Shown here piece after piece: positions 12,301 to 24,300 of a DNA stretch of 64,000 nt. The position numbers and the translations under genes were made by a program. This stretch comes from Sphaerolaimus hirsutus. Lineage: Eukaryota; Nematoda; Chromadorea; Monhysterida; Sphaerolaimidae. Numbering within the stretch: the stretch's first letter is position 1; each line of letters opens with the position of its first letter. The DNA lies in the NCBI GenBank assembly GCA_964036195.1, contig OZ038459.1, positions 20,829,206-20,893,205 of the forward strand, in the 5' to 3' direction. Below the pieces are notes generated by a model. That model had not been told where the DNA came from and did no database searches. It worked only from the letters and a program-made list of their open reading frames with translations.

Positions 12301-15300
12301 CTTAAGAATATTTGTAGGGCATATTAAATCTGGCCCCTGGTATTGGAGGGCCATGCTTAACCGACATCTAAACCCATCCCACATCTAGACTGGGACATGG
12401 AACATGTTGACACGGAACACATTTAATTATACCCGACATGCTGAGAATAGGCAATAAAACACATGACCTAATGATTTGGAAGGTGAAAATCAATAAGAAG
12501 TATGAAAATTTGCGATTTTTGGTGCAAATTACAGTAAAAATGCTCAAAAGCGCTCCAGATAGCTAGATAGCTAGGCAATTTGCGGGGGGGGGGGGGTGTT
12601 CAGGGGAAATAAGCCAAAAAAATTTGTACCAGGGATAGATAGAGCACTGGGCGGTTTGGGGTCGGGTTACCCGCCCCCCGTTGACATGGATGACACAAAA
12701 TTCTATGTGCGGTCGGTCTAGATGTGGGATGGGTTTAGATGTCGGATGGCAGTGGCTCATGTTGAAACGTGTGTATTTGTTGTGTTATTGTGTGATGATT
12801 GTGTTTGATGAGAATAATGTGACAAATGAATGGAATGATCAGTAAATTCATCTAAAAGTGCAAGGAAGGGTGTCGTCCGACGCTAAACAGCAAGAGCACT
12901 CTCTTTGAATAAAAATTATGCTTACACTTTTTTTACACTTTCCTATGTATTTAAAAAATACCTTATGCTTACAGTATCCATACTCAAAATTTGTAAAGTG
13001 TATTTATGCTTACACTTACACTTTCCAAAAATACCAGTATTTTAACAACTCTGGTCCCAAATAGGGCGTCAACAAAAACTTTTTTACGGACAACGGAAAG
13101 GGAAACGAAAAATATTTGCACTTACCAGAAAACGGAAACGGGACAACATTTGCACCTGCTGGAAAACAGAAAATGGAAAAATGAAAAGCCAGAAAACGGA
13201 AGCAGAAACGGAAAAATTTGCTGAAAATCTGCCAGAAACGAAAAAAAATTGCAGAGATTGGTCCGGAAATGCAAAACAAATGTTTATCAGTGCGGCTAAA
13301 ACAGAAAACAGAAAACAGAAAATTGGGTCTGAAATGAAAATTTGGCTGTGGAAATCGGAAACGGAAAACGGAAAATGGAAAGTTGACACCCTAGTCCCAA
13401 ACCCAAAACTTCATTCTGATTTTTACACATTGTGTGACTTTTTAACAGAATGGCTCAGTAGCAGAACAGTTTTGTGTGGTTCAGTATCTCCTACGACTTT
13501 TTCCAACATTATGTGTGCTTGGCATGTCGCATAGCGCAAAGTACCCAGAATAACTTTTGTTTTAGTCAGTGATTTTTGCTCAAAATGCAAAAGTCAGACG
13601 ACTTCCAGATTGCAAACGTTGCAAACTAATCTAACCATCGAGTTGTGAATATTCCACCTTTGGCACGTATAGATTGGAAGATCCACCGCTCACTTTGAAT
13701 GCATCTGTCCTGCTGCAGGGCAATGTGGTCAGTCTGCAATGGTCATACCCATTCCCTGACCAGCTGAAGCAACGGCACCTGTTTGAAAAAAATATCAATA
13801 AACTCGGCGGACTTTTTGGAAGTCATTGTTCTACGGGATTTTTGTACGAGTGTGACTAATTAAACTTGGCATATGTCCAAGTTTTCGCGTTTCATGCAAA
13901 CAAGTTTAAAGATGCACGATTTTTGTTCACGTCGCCAATAATGGCCGCGGAATGCAATGAAGCAACTGACCGCAAATGGCGACAAACGTACTAGTTGAAA
14001 CTTGTGTTTACTTAATCACATTCCGCGGCCATTATCGTGACGCGAACAGAAATCGGGCGTCTTAAATGTTTTTGGTATGAAACGCAAGGAATTTGGACGT
14101 GTGCCAAATTTCATACGTACTTTTTCAGAGGAATCTATCTGGGCCGCGACGATAAGATTGGGCCTAACGTCTTACAATCCGACTTTATGTAACGATATGT
14201 CTATCAAATTCATATCGTTCTCTTATAAAAGGTCGGATTGAAAAAAATGTATCATGAACCGAATGGAATCCGTCCATTCAAGTTCGAATTAAAAAACATA
14301 CGTCATTGGGAACCAAGGGCCGAATACCTGATTCGTTTCATGTCCGCCGAGTTTAATTCATGTATTATGACAAATTGACTTTTACTTGAATGAATGGCCG
14401 ATTTTCATTGTTTTTGGCGATTCAAAAGGTGGAAATTTTCCCGAAACTACGAGGTGAAAATTCCTTAACCACCCGCCTGTCAGTGCCGGCTTGCAGACAC
14501 TGCTGCGCACAATCATCTGCACTGGGTATGTTATTTATTCTTGGTATCAGCATATAATCTGAATTCAGGTATCGCAGATCCGTGTGTTTGACAGCAGAGA
14601 CAGATGTGGGCTGCAGGGCTGGGTGCCGCTCTCGGTACTCGCAGATGCCCTGGTGCCTGCGTGATGGCTAGGGTGTCAAATTTCCATTTTGGTAAATTTG
14701 TCTGTTTCTGTTTACAATCTATCAAAATTTTCCTGTTTTCATTCATTTTTTACTGTATCATTTTCTGTTTTCTGGCAATTTACTGGTTTCTGATTGAACT
14801 TTTGTTTTTCAAGTATTTTTGAAATATTTTTCAAACAAGCTTTTTCAACAATGAGATATTTTGTTTCACCTTTCCCAAACACCTTTGCCTTTCATATTTC
14901 CAATTTCAGTCGTTTTGTGCCACTCTGCCTTTCTTATATCCAAATGTTAAGTGAAATATGAAAAAAAAACAAGAAAAGATATTCTGATTCCCATTGGAGG
15001 TTGTGGAGTCACAAATTTTTCATGCGTGCTGTGACTGTGAGTGGAGATGCTAATTAAAATTCTTAATTTCTCTTTCAGATGTGACACTAAATTATGATTT
15101 TATTCCACATGTAAATATGTATGTGCTTCTGTTTACAGGTAAATTTCTGTATACTGTAAATGCTCTATTAGGACGACCCCCCTCCAATAAAGCGACCTCT
15201 CCAATAGTACAACCCCCTTTGGCACGTTGTGTAAGTATAAAGCGACCTTCGCCAATAATGCGACCCCCAAAGAAAAACAAGAAATGGAAGTAAGAAAATG

Positions 15301-18300
15301 ATGTCGCAATCTTCGGACGACACTAATTCAGCTGACAAGGTGGCGACCAGTTCGCCAGAGCCAGCGGGCAATTCACAAGGGTATACATCAGGCTGTCCGG
15401 GAGGGGCACATACAAACTGGGGTACACGGGGCACATACAAATTTGCATGTGCCCAAACTTGGAAACATACATTTCTTTTTCAGTTTGTATGTGCCCGAAC
15501 TACCGGGCACATGCATGTTTGTATGTGCCCGCGGCCGGGCACATGCACGGGCGCGCGCGTGTGTATGTTTCCAAAACGCGGGCACATACATTTTTTTAGA
15601 ACTCTGTATGTTCCCGTTACTGGGCACATACATGATTCCGAGGTGATTGTATGTTCCCCAGCGCGGGCACATACAAATTTTGTACAATTTTTTTTGATAA
15701 GTATAGTCGCAGACATGATATTACACAGGTTTGGTCCACTTATGTTTCCCTTCGCTGAGCGTCAATGAAATTCAACATCTTACTGAACAGCAAAGTGCGA
15801 TACATCTTAAATACGGTAGAAAAACGGTGCACAGTGGGTCGTGAATATGTCAATATGTATAGTCGACGGACATATCATTCTACAAAATTGGAAAGTTATA
15901 TTTTGTTCTTGTAGAGCGAACGAGAAAGGAATTTAGTAAAAAAGAAAATATAAAGATAGTAAGAAGGAAAATAAAAATGTGCTGTTCTTTACTCGTTTAC
16001 TCCAATTTTTGTGCCGATAGGTACTGCAAATTTTTGATTATACGTTTACCTACGTTTAATCTAATTCATATTTACAAAAGTTACACGCTATCGATTCATT
16101 TTGACGAAAACTTGTTACGTTCAAAATTTTGAATTCAGAAAACGTTCCCGCTTTGTATTTATTCAGATCCAGACGACGCTTGGATGGCATCATGCCAAAA
16201 AACTCAACTACACTTTAGTTTCAATTGAATTAACATTATTCACATTTAACAAATACTCAACTGCTAAAGAAGCATGCTGGGCAAAAGTATACTGGGCACA
16301 CTTAGCATGGAAACCTACCATAATTATTTGAAAAAATCTTGCCTAATTTTTTATTAATTATATTGCGGTAAAACAAAATATTATGATAAGGAAACTGTAT
16401 TATTTTTTATTCATTATTCGGATGGGTTATGGTAGCTTTTTATATCAAATGAGATGTCTGCCAAGTATAGGGAAAAACTGCTTGGGGAATGCAACTGCAA
16501 ACTGGGCTGTTCTAATTACAACTGACTGCAAACAGTTTTTTACTTTACTCCGCCCATTTCCAGTCCATTTTGATGTGAAAAATCAAACGTGGCTGCCAGC
16601 CAAGCCGCTTGTCGGCAGTTTTTTTTTCAAAGGGCACCGCCCATTCCCCACGCGCCATTCCCCACGCGACCAAACTTTTGGGGATTATCCCCATTTCCTG
16701 CCAGCGAAAGCGCACTAGCGCAGTTTTTTTCAAAGGGCCCCGCCCATTCCCACGCAACCCACCAAACTTTTGGGGATTATCCCCATTTCCTGCCAGCCAA
16801 AGCGCACTTGCGCATGTTGCGTTTTTTTATTTCAAAGGGGGCCGCCCATTCCGACCAACGCAACGCGACTAAACTTTTGGGGATTATCCCCATTTCCTGC
16901 CAAAGTGCACTTGCGCATGTCGCGTTTTTTTATTTCAAAGGGCGCCGCCCATTCCAACCAACGCAAGCGACCAAACTTTTGGGGATTATCCCCATTTCCT
17001 GCCAGCCAAAGCACACTTGCACATGTCGCGGTTTTTTATTTCAAACACCCCCCCCCCGCGCCCACGCAACCTACTGCACCACGGCCAAACGTAACTTTTG
17101 CGGGCAGTTTTTTTATTTCAAACAGCCGCCCCCCCCCCCGCGCCAACTGGAGAACAATAGAAAGGCAAACTGCAAAAGAACACATTGAAATAAAAGCATT
17201 TAAATAGGTATTAAATACTGATATTGTTAAAATCAGCAAAAATACTGTTCAAATAAAAAATGGATGAAACATAAGTTAGCGCTGAGTCAAAACAAAGCCT
17301 GAATCAAAACAACCAGCTGAGCCAAAACAATGCATGCGTGGGCGAGCTGAGTGAAACAATGCCTCCAGCTGAGTCAATGGGCGCGCGAGCAGCGCCAAAA
17401 CAAAGAGCGCGCTGAGTCAAAACAGCGAGTCGAGTCAAAACAATGGGCGCGAGCTGAGTTGAAACAATGCGCGCGAGCTGGGCTGGTTTTATAAAAATCA
17501 AATTGTATACAAATTGTAAAAAAATTGTATAAAAAATGTATTTAATTTTCATTTTATTCATGTTTTATTTTATTTTATCTTATTCCAAAATGTTCAAAAT
17601 AAAATAAAATGGAAATGTTTTACAAAAATTTTACAAAATTTTTACAAAAAATCAAATCTTGCATGAACGTTATCATTAGACCTAAACATAAAAAAAATTC
17701 AATTTATATTTTTTATTACTTTCCAAAACATTGCATTGAATGCAGTAGGTATTGTTAGCTAGTGAAAAGTGTAAGGTTACAATTATTGATAATAATGGTT
17801 TGCATTTTTGGTACAACAACTACTGAAGTGTGCAGGGTGTAAAATGTCATGCAAAGTGTCAATTGTCATGACAAATGTAAAGTAAAGTGTCAAATGTCAT
17901 GTTAAATGTCAAGCAAAGCGTCACTTGTAATTACAAATGGCATGCAAAATGTATATTAATTATTTAAATTATCAACTTGAACTTATATTTCGCATGACAA
18001 TTCACACCTTACTTTACATTTGTCATGACAATTGACACTTTACATGACATTTTACATTGACATTTGACACTTCACAGGGCTTGGTACATCCCCCAGTTCC
18101 CAAAATAGACAGGTAGAAACTCAAGCAACACAATAAAAAAATTTTGCAAAAAAATTACAAAAATTCAAATTTTTTTACAATCTTTATTTTTATTTTGAAA
18201 TTTTCCATTCTATTTTATTTTATTCTTAAATTTTCCATTTTATTTTTATTATTTTCTGAGATTTTGCCAACCAGCGCGCCAAGAGTGCCAAGGCTAAAGG

Positions 18301-21300
18301 GCAAAGAGCGCTAATCAAAATCCAATGCCTCAAGTTGCCATGGCACCAAAATAAAGAAACATGGGAAATAACGCGTCTACACAATTGCTCCGCCTACACA
18401 GGAATGCATTCCTTGCCAAGACACAAATATAGAAAAACATGGGAAATAACGCGTCTACACCATTGCTCCACCTACACAGGAATGTATTCCTTGTCAAGAC
18501 GCAAATATAGAAAAACATGGGAAATAACGCGTCTACACCATTGCTCCGCCTACACAGGAATGCATTCCTTGTCAAGACGCAAATATAGAAAAACATGGGA
18601 AATAACGCTAAGCAACAAAATTTCTCAAAAATCGCTCCAGATAGGTGGGTAGCTGAGCGATTTTGGGGGGGGGGCAACCCCCCCCCCCAGCCCCCCCCCC
18701 TAGGAGACCCCTGGGCTACTATACCCTAACCCCCCCCCCCAAATTGGCCAGCTATCTATCCATCTGATGCGATTTTTCAGAAACTATACCCCAACTATAC
18801 CCCACCCCAACTTAGCCATTTTTCACCTACTTTTAGCGATTTTTCTCGCTTTCTTTTCTTCTACCCCTATATATTGAACCCCTGAACCCCCCCCCCCAGA
18901 AAAATTTTCAGCTATCTATCCCTCAGAGAAGCGATTTGCTATCCATCAACCCTGGGAGGATCAAAATCTAGAATACCCCTGATTGTTGGTGTATTTGATG
19001 TCATTTTTTGTGACTGACCAAAAAAAGACATAGTGAGCCTTGAGTGTGCCTACTCCGCAGTCACCAACCAAGTCACGCTAAACCAGAAGAGGTCATCAGA
19101 AATGACTGGCTGATGAATTACGCGTAGTTTCTGATGGCACAACTAGACCCACTATGGACTGGAATGAAAATCTAAACAGGGACACCAACTACACCAGAAG
19201 AAAATGACGCCTCACAATTTTGGCTATATATGTGCTTTTATACTTATTTTTAGCCATTTTTCACCTACTTTTAGCGATTTTTCCCCCTTTTCTTCCTTCT
19301 ATACCTCGGAAAACCCGGTATATTCAACCTTCCCCCCACCCCCCCCCTAAAATACCAACATAAACTCTTTTTTGACATGGCCGCATGTGCACTTGAAAGC
19401 TGTCATGCCACCCGTGAACTAAAATCTGAATTGACATTAAACCAGTTGACGCATTGTAGGCAATTTTGTTTATCGTTGGACATATTTTAACATGTCTATA
19501 TTTGTCGATTTTTAAAAAATATTCTCGTAAAAAAATTCCTTCGCAGCGCGCCTAAAACAGTGTCAAATAACGTCCGATCAACTTTCGGCCTCGCGGGCTG
19601 AAAATCACAAATTGCAGACTTTAGTAACAATGTTGACTACCGGTTTGAGTGAATTGAGAGCGGAGAAATTTCGCACTGGCTCTGAGCATAGGCAGAGAAT
19701 TTGCGAAATTAATTTGTTTGTGAAAAAGTTGAAACAGGAAAGGGACAGTTTGATGGCAAAATTGACCATTGCAGAGGTTTGCGTAGGAATTTTACGTTTG
19801 ATGGAGTTTAAGCAAAACTTTTTAGTTTTTGATCTACAAATTTAGATATTAGCTATAATTTTATGAATTTAGGGGGGGGGGGGATTTCTCGCCTGGTTTT
19901 TACCTAGGGTTGGAAAAAAACGTTTTTTTAACTCGATGTTTTTAAAAAAACAACGTTTTTTTAAAAAGCTCCCAGATATGACCTTGTGTCAACATATATA
20001 GGTATATCCGACAGTGGCAATACTCTGTGATGTTATATATGACCATATAATGTCTGTGGAGCCATGGGATAGCATTATAAGTGGTGATTTGTGTCAATAC
20101 GCTAGGCATGTATAGGAGAATTTAAGTATGAACTGAATACAAGTATGAATAAGTAGAATTGCGGCGTAAATATGGCTTAAATTTCGACACAGTAGGGTTA
20201 AATAACGACCCACTATGGGTGACGAAACGAATGAAAAATTAAAACACTTTGCGGCTTTACAAACGAGGTACTTTGGCTTTACAACCGACATAGTTTGGCT
20301 TACAAATGGATGGGTTACGAACCGCTGTGGTTAAATATCGGGTTTTCCTCTCGCCAAACGACCCCGCAACTCAAACAGAACCCCATCCCCCAGACAGACC
20401 TGCCGCGGCGGAATAAACGCGCAGTGAGTGGCGACGGCAAGCGGCCCACGGCGCCGCATTCAAACTGCAACAACGAGTCGGACTGCGGCGCGGCGCCGGT
20501 CGAAACGGGCGGTGGAAATGAACCCGTGGCAAGAAATGCCCGCGTCAGAGCTACTGCACTGTGAGCGTGGCTGAATATAGAAATCTGTGTTGGGGGATGG
20601 GCATTTTAAATTTTGTAATGTTTAAACGCTTTGGAGATAAGTTGGAAATGAGTGGAAACGGCGCTAGGGAAATCCCGCGCGACAGTGCGATTGCGGAGAT
20701 AAAATGGCCTAGAAATAAAAAAAGAGAATGCGCGGGTAAAAAAAATTAGAGTGCGCGGGTAAGTATTTAAGAATACGGAATGAAACTATTCAATTGTGCC
20801 CGCACAATTCAAACCCCCGTCAAAGTGTAGTTGAGTTTTTTGGCATGATGCCATCCAAGCGTCGCCTGGATCTGAATAAATACAAAGCGGGAACGTTTTC
20901 TGAATTCAAAATTTTGAACGTAACAAGTTTACGTCAAAATGAATCGTTAGCGTGTAACTTTTCTAAATATGAATTAGATTAAACGTAGGTAAACGTATAA
21001 TCAAAAATTTGCAGCACCTATCGGCACAAAAATTGGAGTAAACATGTGCGTAAAGAACAGCACATTTTTATTTTCCTTCTTACTATCTTTATATTTGCTT
21101 TTTTACTAAATTCGTTTCTCGTTCGCTCTACAAGAACAAAATATAACTTTCCAATTTTGTAGAATGATATGTCTGTCGACTATACCGCCACAAACACTAA
21201 ATTTATTTTATGTATGTGCCCAAATGTGGAAACATGCATCATTATTTTTCTGTGTATGTTTCCAAAGGCGGGCACATACAATTTTTTAAAAGCATGTATG

Positions 21301-24300
21301 TTTCCAAAGCTGGGCACATACATGTTTTTCTGAAATGTATGTGCCCCAAATCATGGGGAACATACACGCGTGTATGTTTCCAAGCGCGGGCACATGCATC
21401 GTTTTCAAAAGTTGTATGTGCCCCAAGCGGGGCACATACATTCTTTTTATCGCGTGCATGTGCCCAAATATGGGGAACATACATAGCGGGCACATGCAGG
21501 GGCACATACGTATGTGCCCCTCCCGGACAGCCTGATACATATTGCTATATTGCAAGGGCAATATTTATTTACAATGCCATGCTCATATACTCGGCGTACA
21601 TGATACTGTGCCCTCGCACTGATTTATGTCTCGTGTTGGAAGCGTGCCAATGATCATTAAATCATGCGATTTCCGTAAAACGATGAAAAAAATTCATCGA
21701 TGTGTATATGTTAATGAATAACACTATAACAACAATCAATTTTGTCATCTTTTTTTGAAACTCGCACGCGTTCACCATCGTTGGCACACGTCCAGCTGGA
21801 ACCACGCGTGCAAGGTGTAAAGTAAGCGGAGTATACTATAGTTACATGAACAGTTGAGTTGTTGAGGTGTCGAAAAATGCAATGCGACTAGTGATGGAAT
21901 GGCGCGTATCACACGAATCCTTTTATTTTGCTCTATAAATCGAGTACGGGTATAAATATAGATCTGAAAATTTAGGTTTGTGTACTTCTCGAATAGGGCT
22001 TCTCAGTGGTGTAATTGGTTTTGCCCTGCGATGCACCGTTAGGAAGTTATTGACATTTCAAGTTCAAATTTTCAAATTTACTCCTTATTTTCGGTGGTTT
22101 ACAAAATATGACATAACTCCCAAAATATTTACCAGCCGACAAAATTTAGGGACACAAAAATTGTAGACAAATGTCCGAGATATCTGAAAAGTGCAGGGCA
22201 AGTTTGTCGCCCAAACATGGCGCTACCGGGCCAGCGCCAAACTTTAAAATGCGATTTTGAAAAATCGAAAAATCTGGATATGTTAACTTTTGGAATGAAA
22301 GTCCCCAATTAGCCTTTCATTTCATACAAATATGTCATTTCGTGGTAATTTTTTTACACCGCGCATTGAAAGGCTATTTTACTGAACTATAGCCTGATCC
22401 TGAAATTAAATTGAATTGAATCCAGAAAAAATAAAGCCACTACCTTCTATCTGGAAAGCCAGTGTAAACTAGATCTGAATAACCATTGCCAGTGTCTAGT
22501 AGGACTACAGCACTGACAACATTGAGGGGGGCATTTGGTTCCTTTGTTCCCCATGAGCTAATGAAGCTGGAAAACAATTCCCCATTGGTCTGCTCTTTGT
22601 GGGTGCTATTCAGGGTCAGTTGCCACCCATCTGTGACAGTTGTCCTTGGTAATTTGTCCTGTAAAATTTCTTTTTTGATGACATTTTATGACAAGTAAAA
22701 TACATTCATATCCAAAATTAAGCAAAATCCAAACATTCAATTTCGGGGGGGGGGGGTTAATCGAGGGGGGAGTTATTCCAGGGTGCGTTGTTGTTTCGTC
22801 AGAATATTCAGAACGTAAGTACTCTTTTTGGGTAAAACATTATTTTGTTTTACTTTGCATATGCTGCATTGCCTTTGCATTTGATGAATCAGGGGCCAGT
22901 TCCGCAAATTGAGAAGTGAGAAGTACCGTATTACCTCGAAATACCCCCAGGGGGTTTATTATTTCGCCAGCAAAATTTGAGGGGGGGATAATTCGAGGGG
23001 GGGGTTATTCGAGGGGGGGTCTATTATTTCGCCAGAAATTATCGGAAATTCCCCATACGCAGACGTAGAAAAATCGAACAATAACATAGATGTATGTGTT
23101 TATAGGCATATATAACTGTATATACACAAAAAACCTTCCCTAACGTCACTTAATCATCAGTTGTCACGTGTGTTCTGCATTGTACAGGTCACAAACTGCG
23201 GTATTTGTCATGTACGTTCACGTTACACTCAATTTTAGGGGGGGGGGTATTTCGAGGGGGGGGGGGTTAATTCAAGGGGGGGTCAATTCGAGGTAATACG
23301 GTAAGCTGGGAAATGCGATGGCAGAAGCGAAGTGAATTGAGAAGTAAAATGGCAAAAGCAAAGTGAATTGAGAAGAAAAATGGCAAATGCAAAGAGAAAT
23401 TACTTCTTATTTTTTACTTCACCTTTGCCATTTATTTGCCATTTCACTTCACTTTTGCCATTTTACTTACGGGGAGTTAATTTTTCCTTGCGCTCACAAA
23501 CGGGGGGAGTTATTCGAGGGGGTATTCAAGGATTTACGGCATTTCTCACTCCCATCCTCCTTCAGTTGCTCCTTAAAAATCAGGAAAAAAGCAAAAACTG
23601 TGGCATCGGGCAGTGTTATGGTGATGTAGATGGCATATAGCCAGAAAGCAGATAAAAACAGGTACCATACCATAACCTGCTGATCAAGAACCACCGACTA
23701 AACGGACCCTGAATGGTTTTTCTTTCCATATTCGTTGTGTTCCAAAAAAGTACCATATTTCAGAAAATAATCCACTAGATTGTGAACAACAGCGCAAAAA
23801 AAATTCCGATTATAATTAAATCTGATTCCAAAAAGAATACATTTCCAAAATAGTTCCCAAACTGTTATATTACATCGTCGCAGTTAGGTATTTTGTATTT
23901 TACCGTATTACCTCAAATTATCCCCCCTTGAATACCCCCCACTCGAAACCCCCCCCTCAAAATGGGCTGCGAAAATTATAAACCCCCCCCCCTCGAAATA
24001 CCCACCTGGAATGAAGTACATCATGTGTGCAATGTACATGATGTATTAATTGCGACCAAAGGCATCGCAACTACGCATAGACACTACTTTGTGTAGCAAT
24101 GCACGTTAATACGTCCTAATCCAACCTGTTTGAACGCATTTATTACCTGTTTTGGGTACATAAATGACTAATCTTTACTACAATACTTACAAAAATTTCT
24201 GACAAAATAATTTTAAAAAACCCTCGAATAAACACCCCCCTCGAATTAACCCCCCCCCCTCGAATTTTGCTGGCGAAATAATAAACCCCCATCCCATGGG

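Larger units (their letters stand above)
6866..12337. mobile_element. Composite element with GGGGCCAGATT ends
   Basis: Left GGGGCCAGATTCAATT and right ATTAAATCTGGCCCC are inverted, with GTGTAGGG/CCCTACAC motifs just inside both ends. Most of the inside is another element (7659-11384). No ORF of note; no clear target duplication. Similar ends occur at about 62806 and 63286. Confidence 0.5.
15387..21536. mobile_element. 6.15-kb long-inverted-arm element carrying plus-strand exons
   Basis: Left arm 15387-16217 and right arm 20827-21536 are inverted copies. The outer part of each arm (ends ATCAGGCTGTCCGGGAG) is made of GTATGTGCCC / GGGCACATAC units that are themselves palindromic. The inner part is unique sequence, for example GGCATGATGCCATCCAAGCG on the right. 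Between the arms lie a GC-box minisatellite, a TGAGTCA cluster, a 78-bp tandem repeat, other MITEs and two plus-strand coding exons (19547-19776, 20379-20564). No transposase was recognised. A fragment of the same end family is at 34735-34915. No clear target duplication. Confidence 0.65.

Noticed and set aside
15440-15680. Regularly spaced GTATGTGCCC units looking like a CRISPR-type array
   Set aside because: Spacing is irregular, units are palindromic and occur as inverted arms of a mobile element in a eukaryotic genome; no cas genes.
15298-15768. 156-codon plus-strand frame with CARTTGHMHVCMCP repeats
   Set aside because: Lies in the GTATGTGCCC satellite arm; the complementary arm and other frames are open too.
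23494-23694. Minus-strand frame with two hydrophobic stretches (VMVWYLFLSAFWLYAIYI)
   Set aside because: Adjoins a G-run MITE and does not fit the phase between lectin exons 5 and 6; no second exon found. Could be a fragment of another gene.
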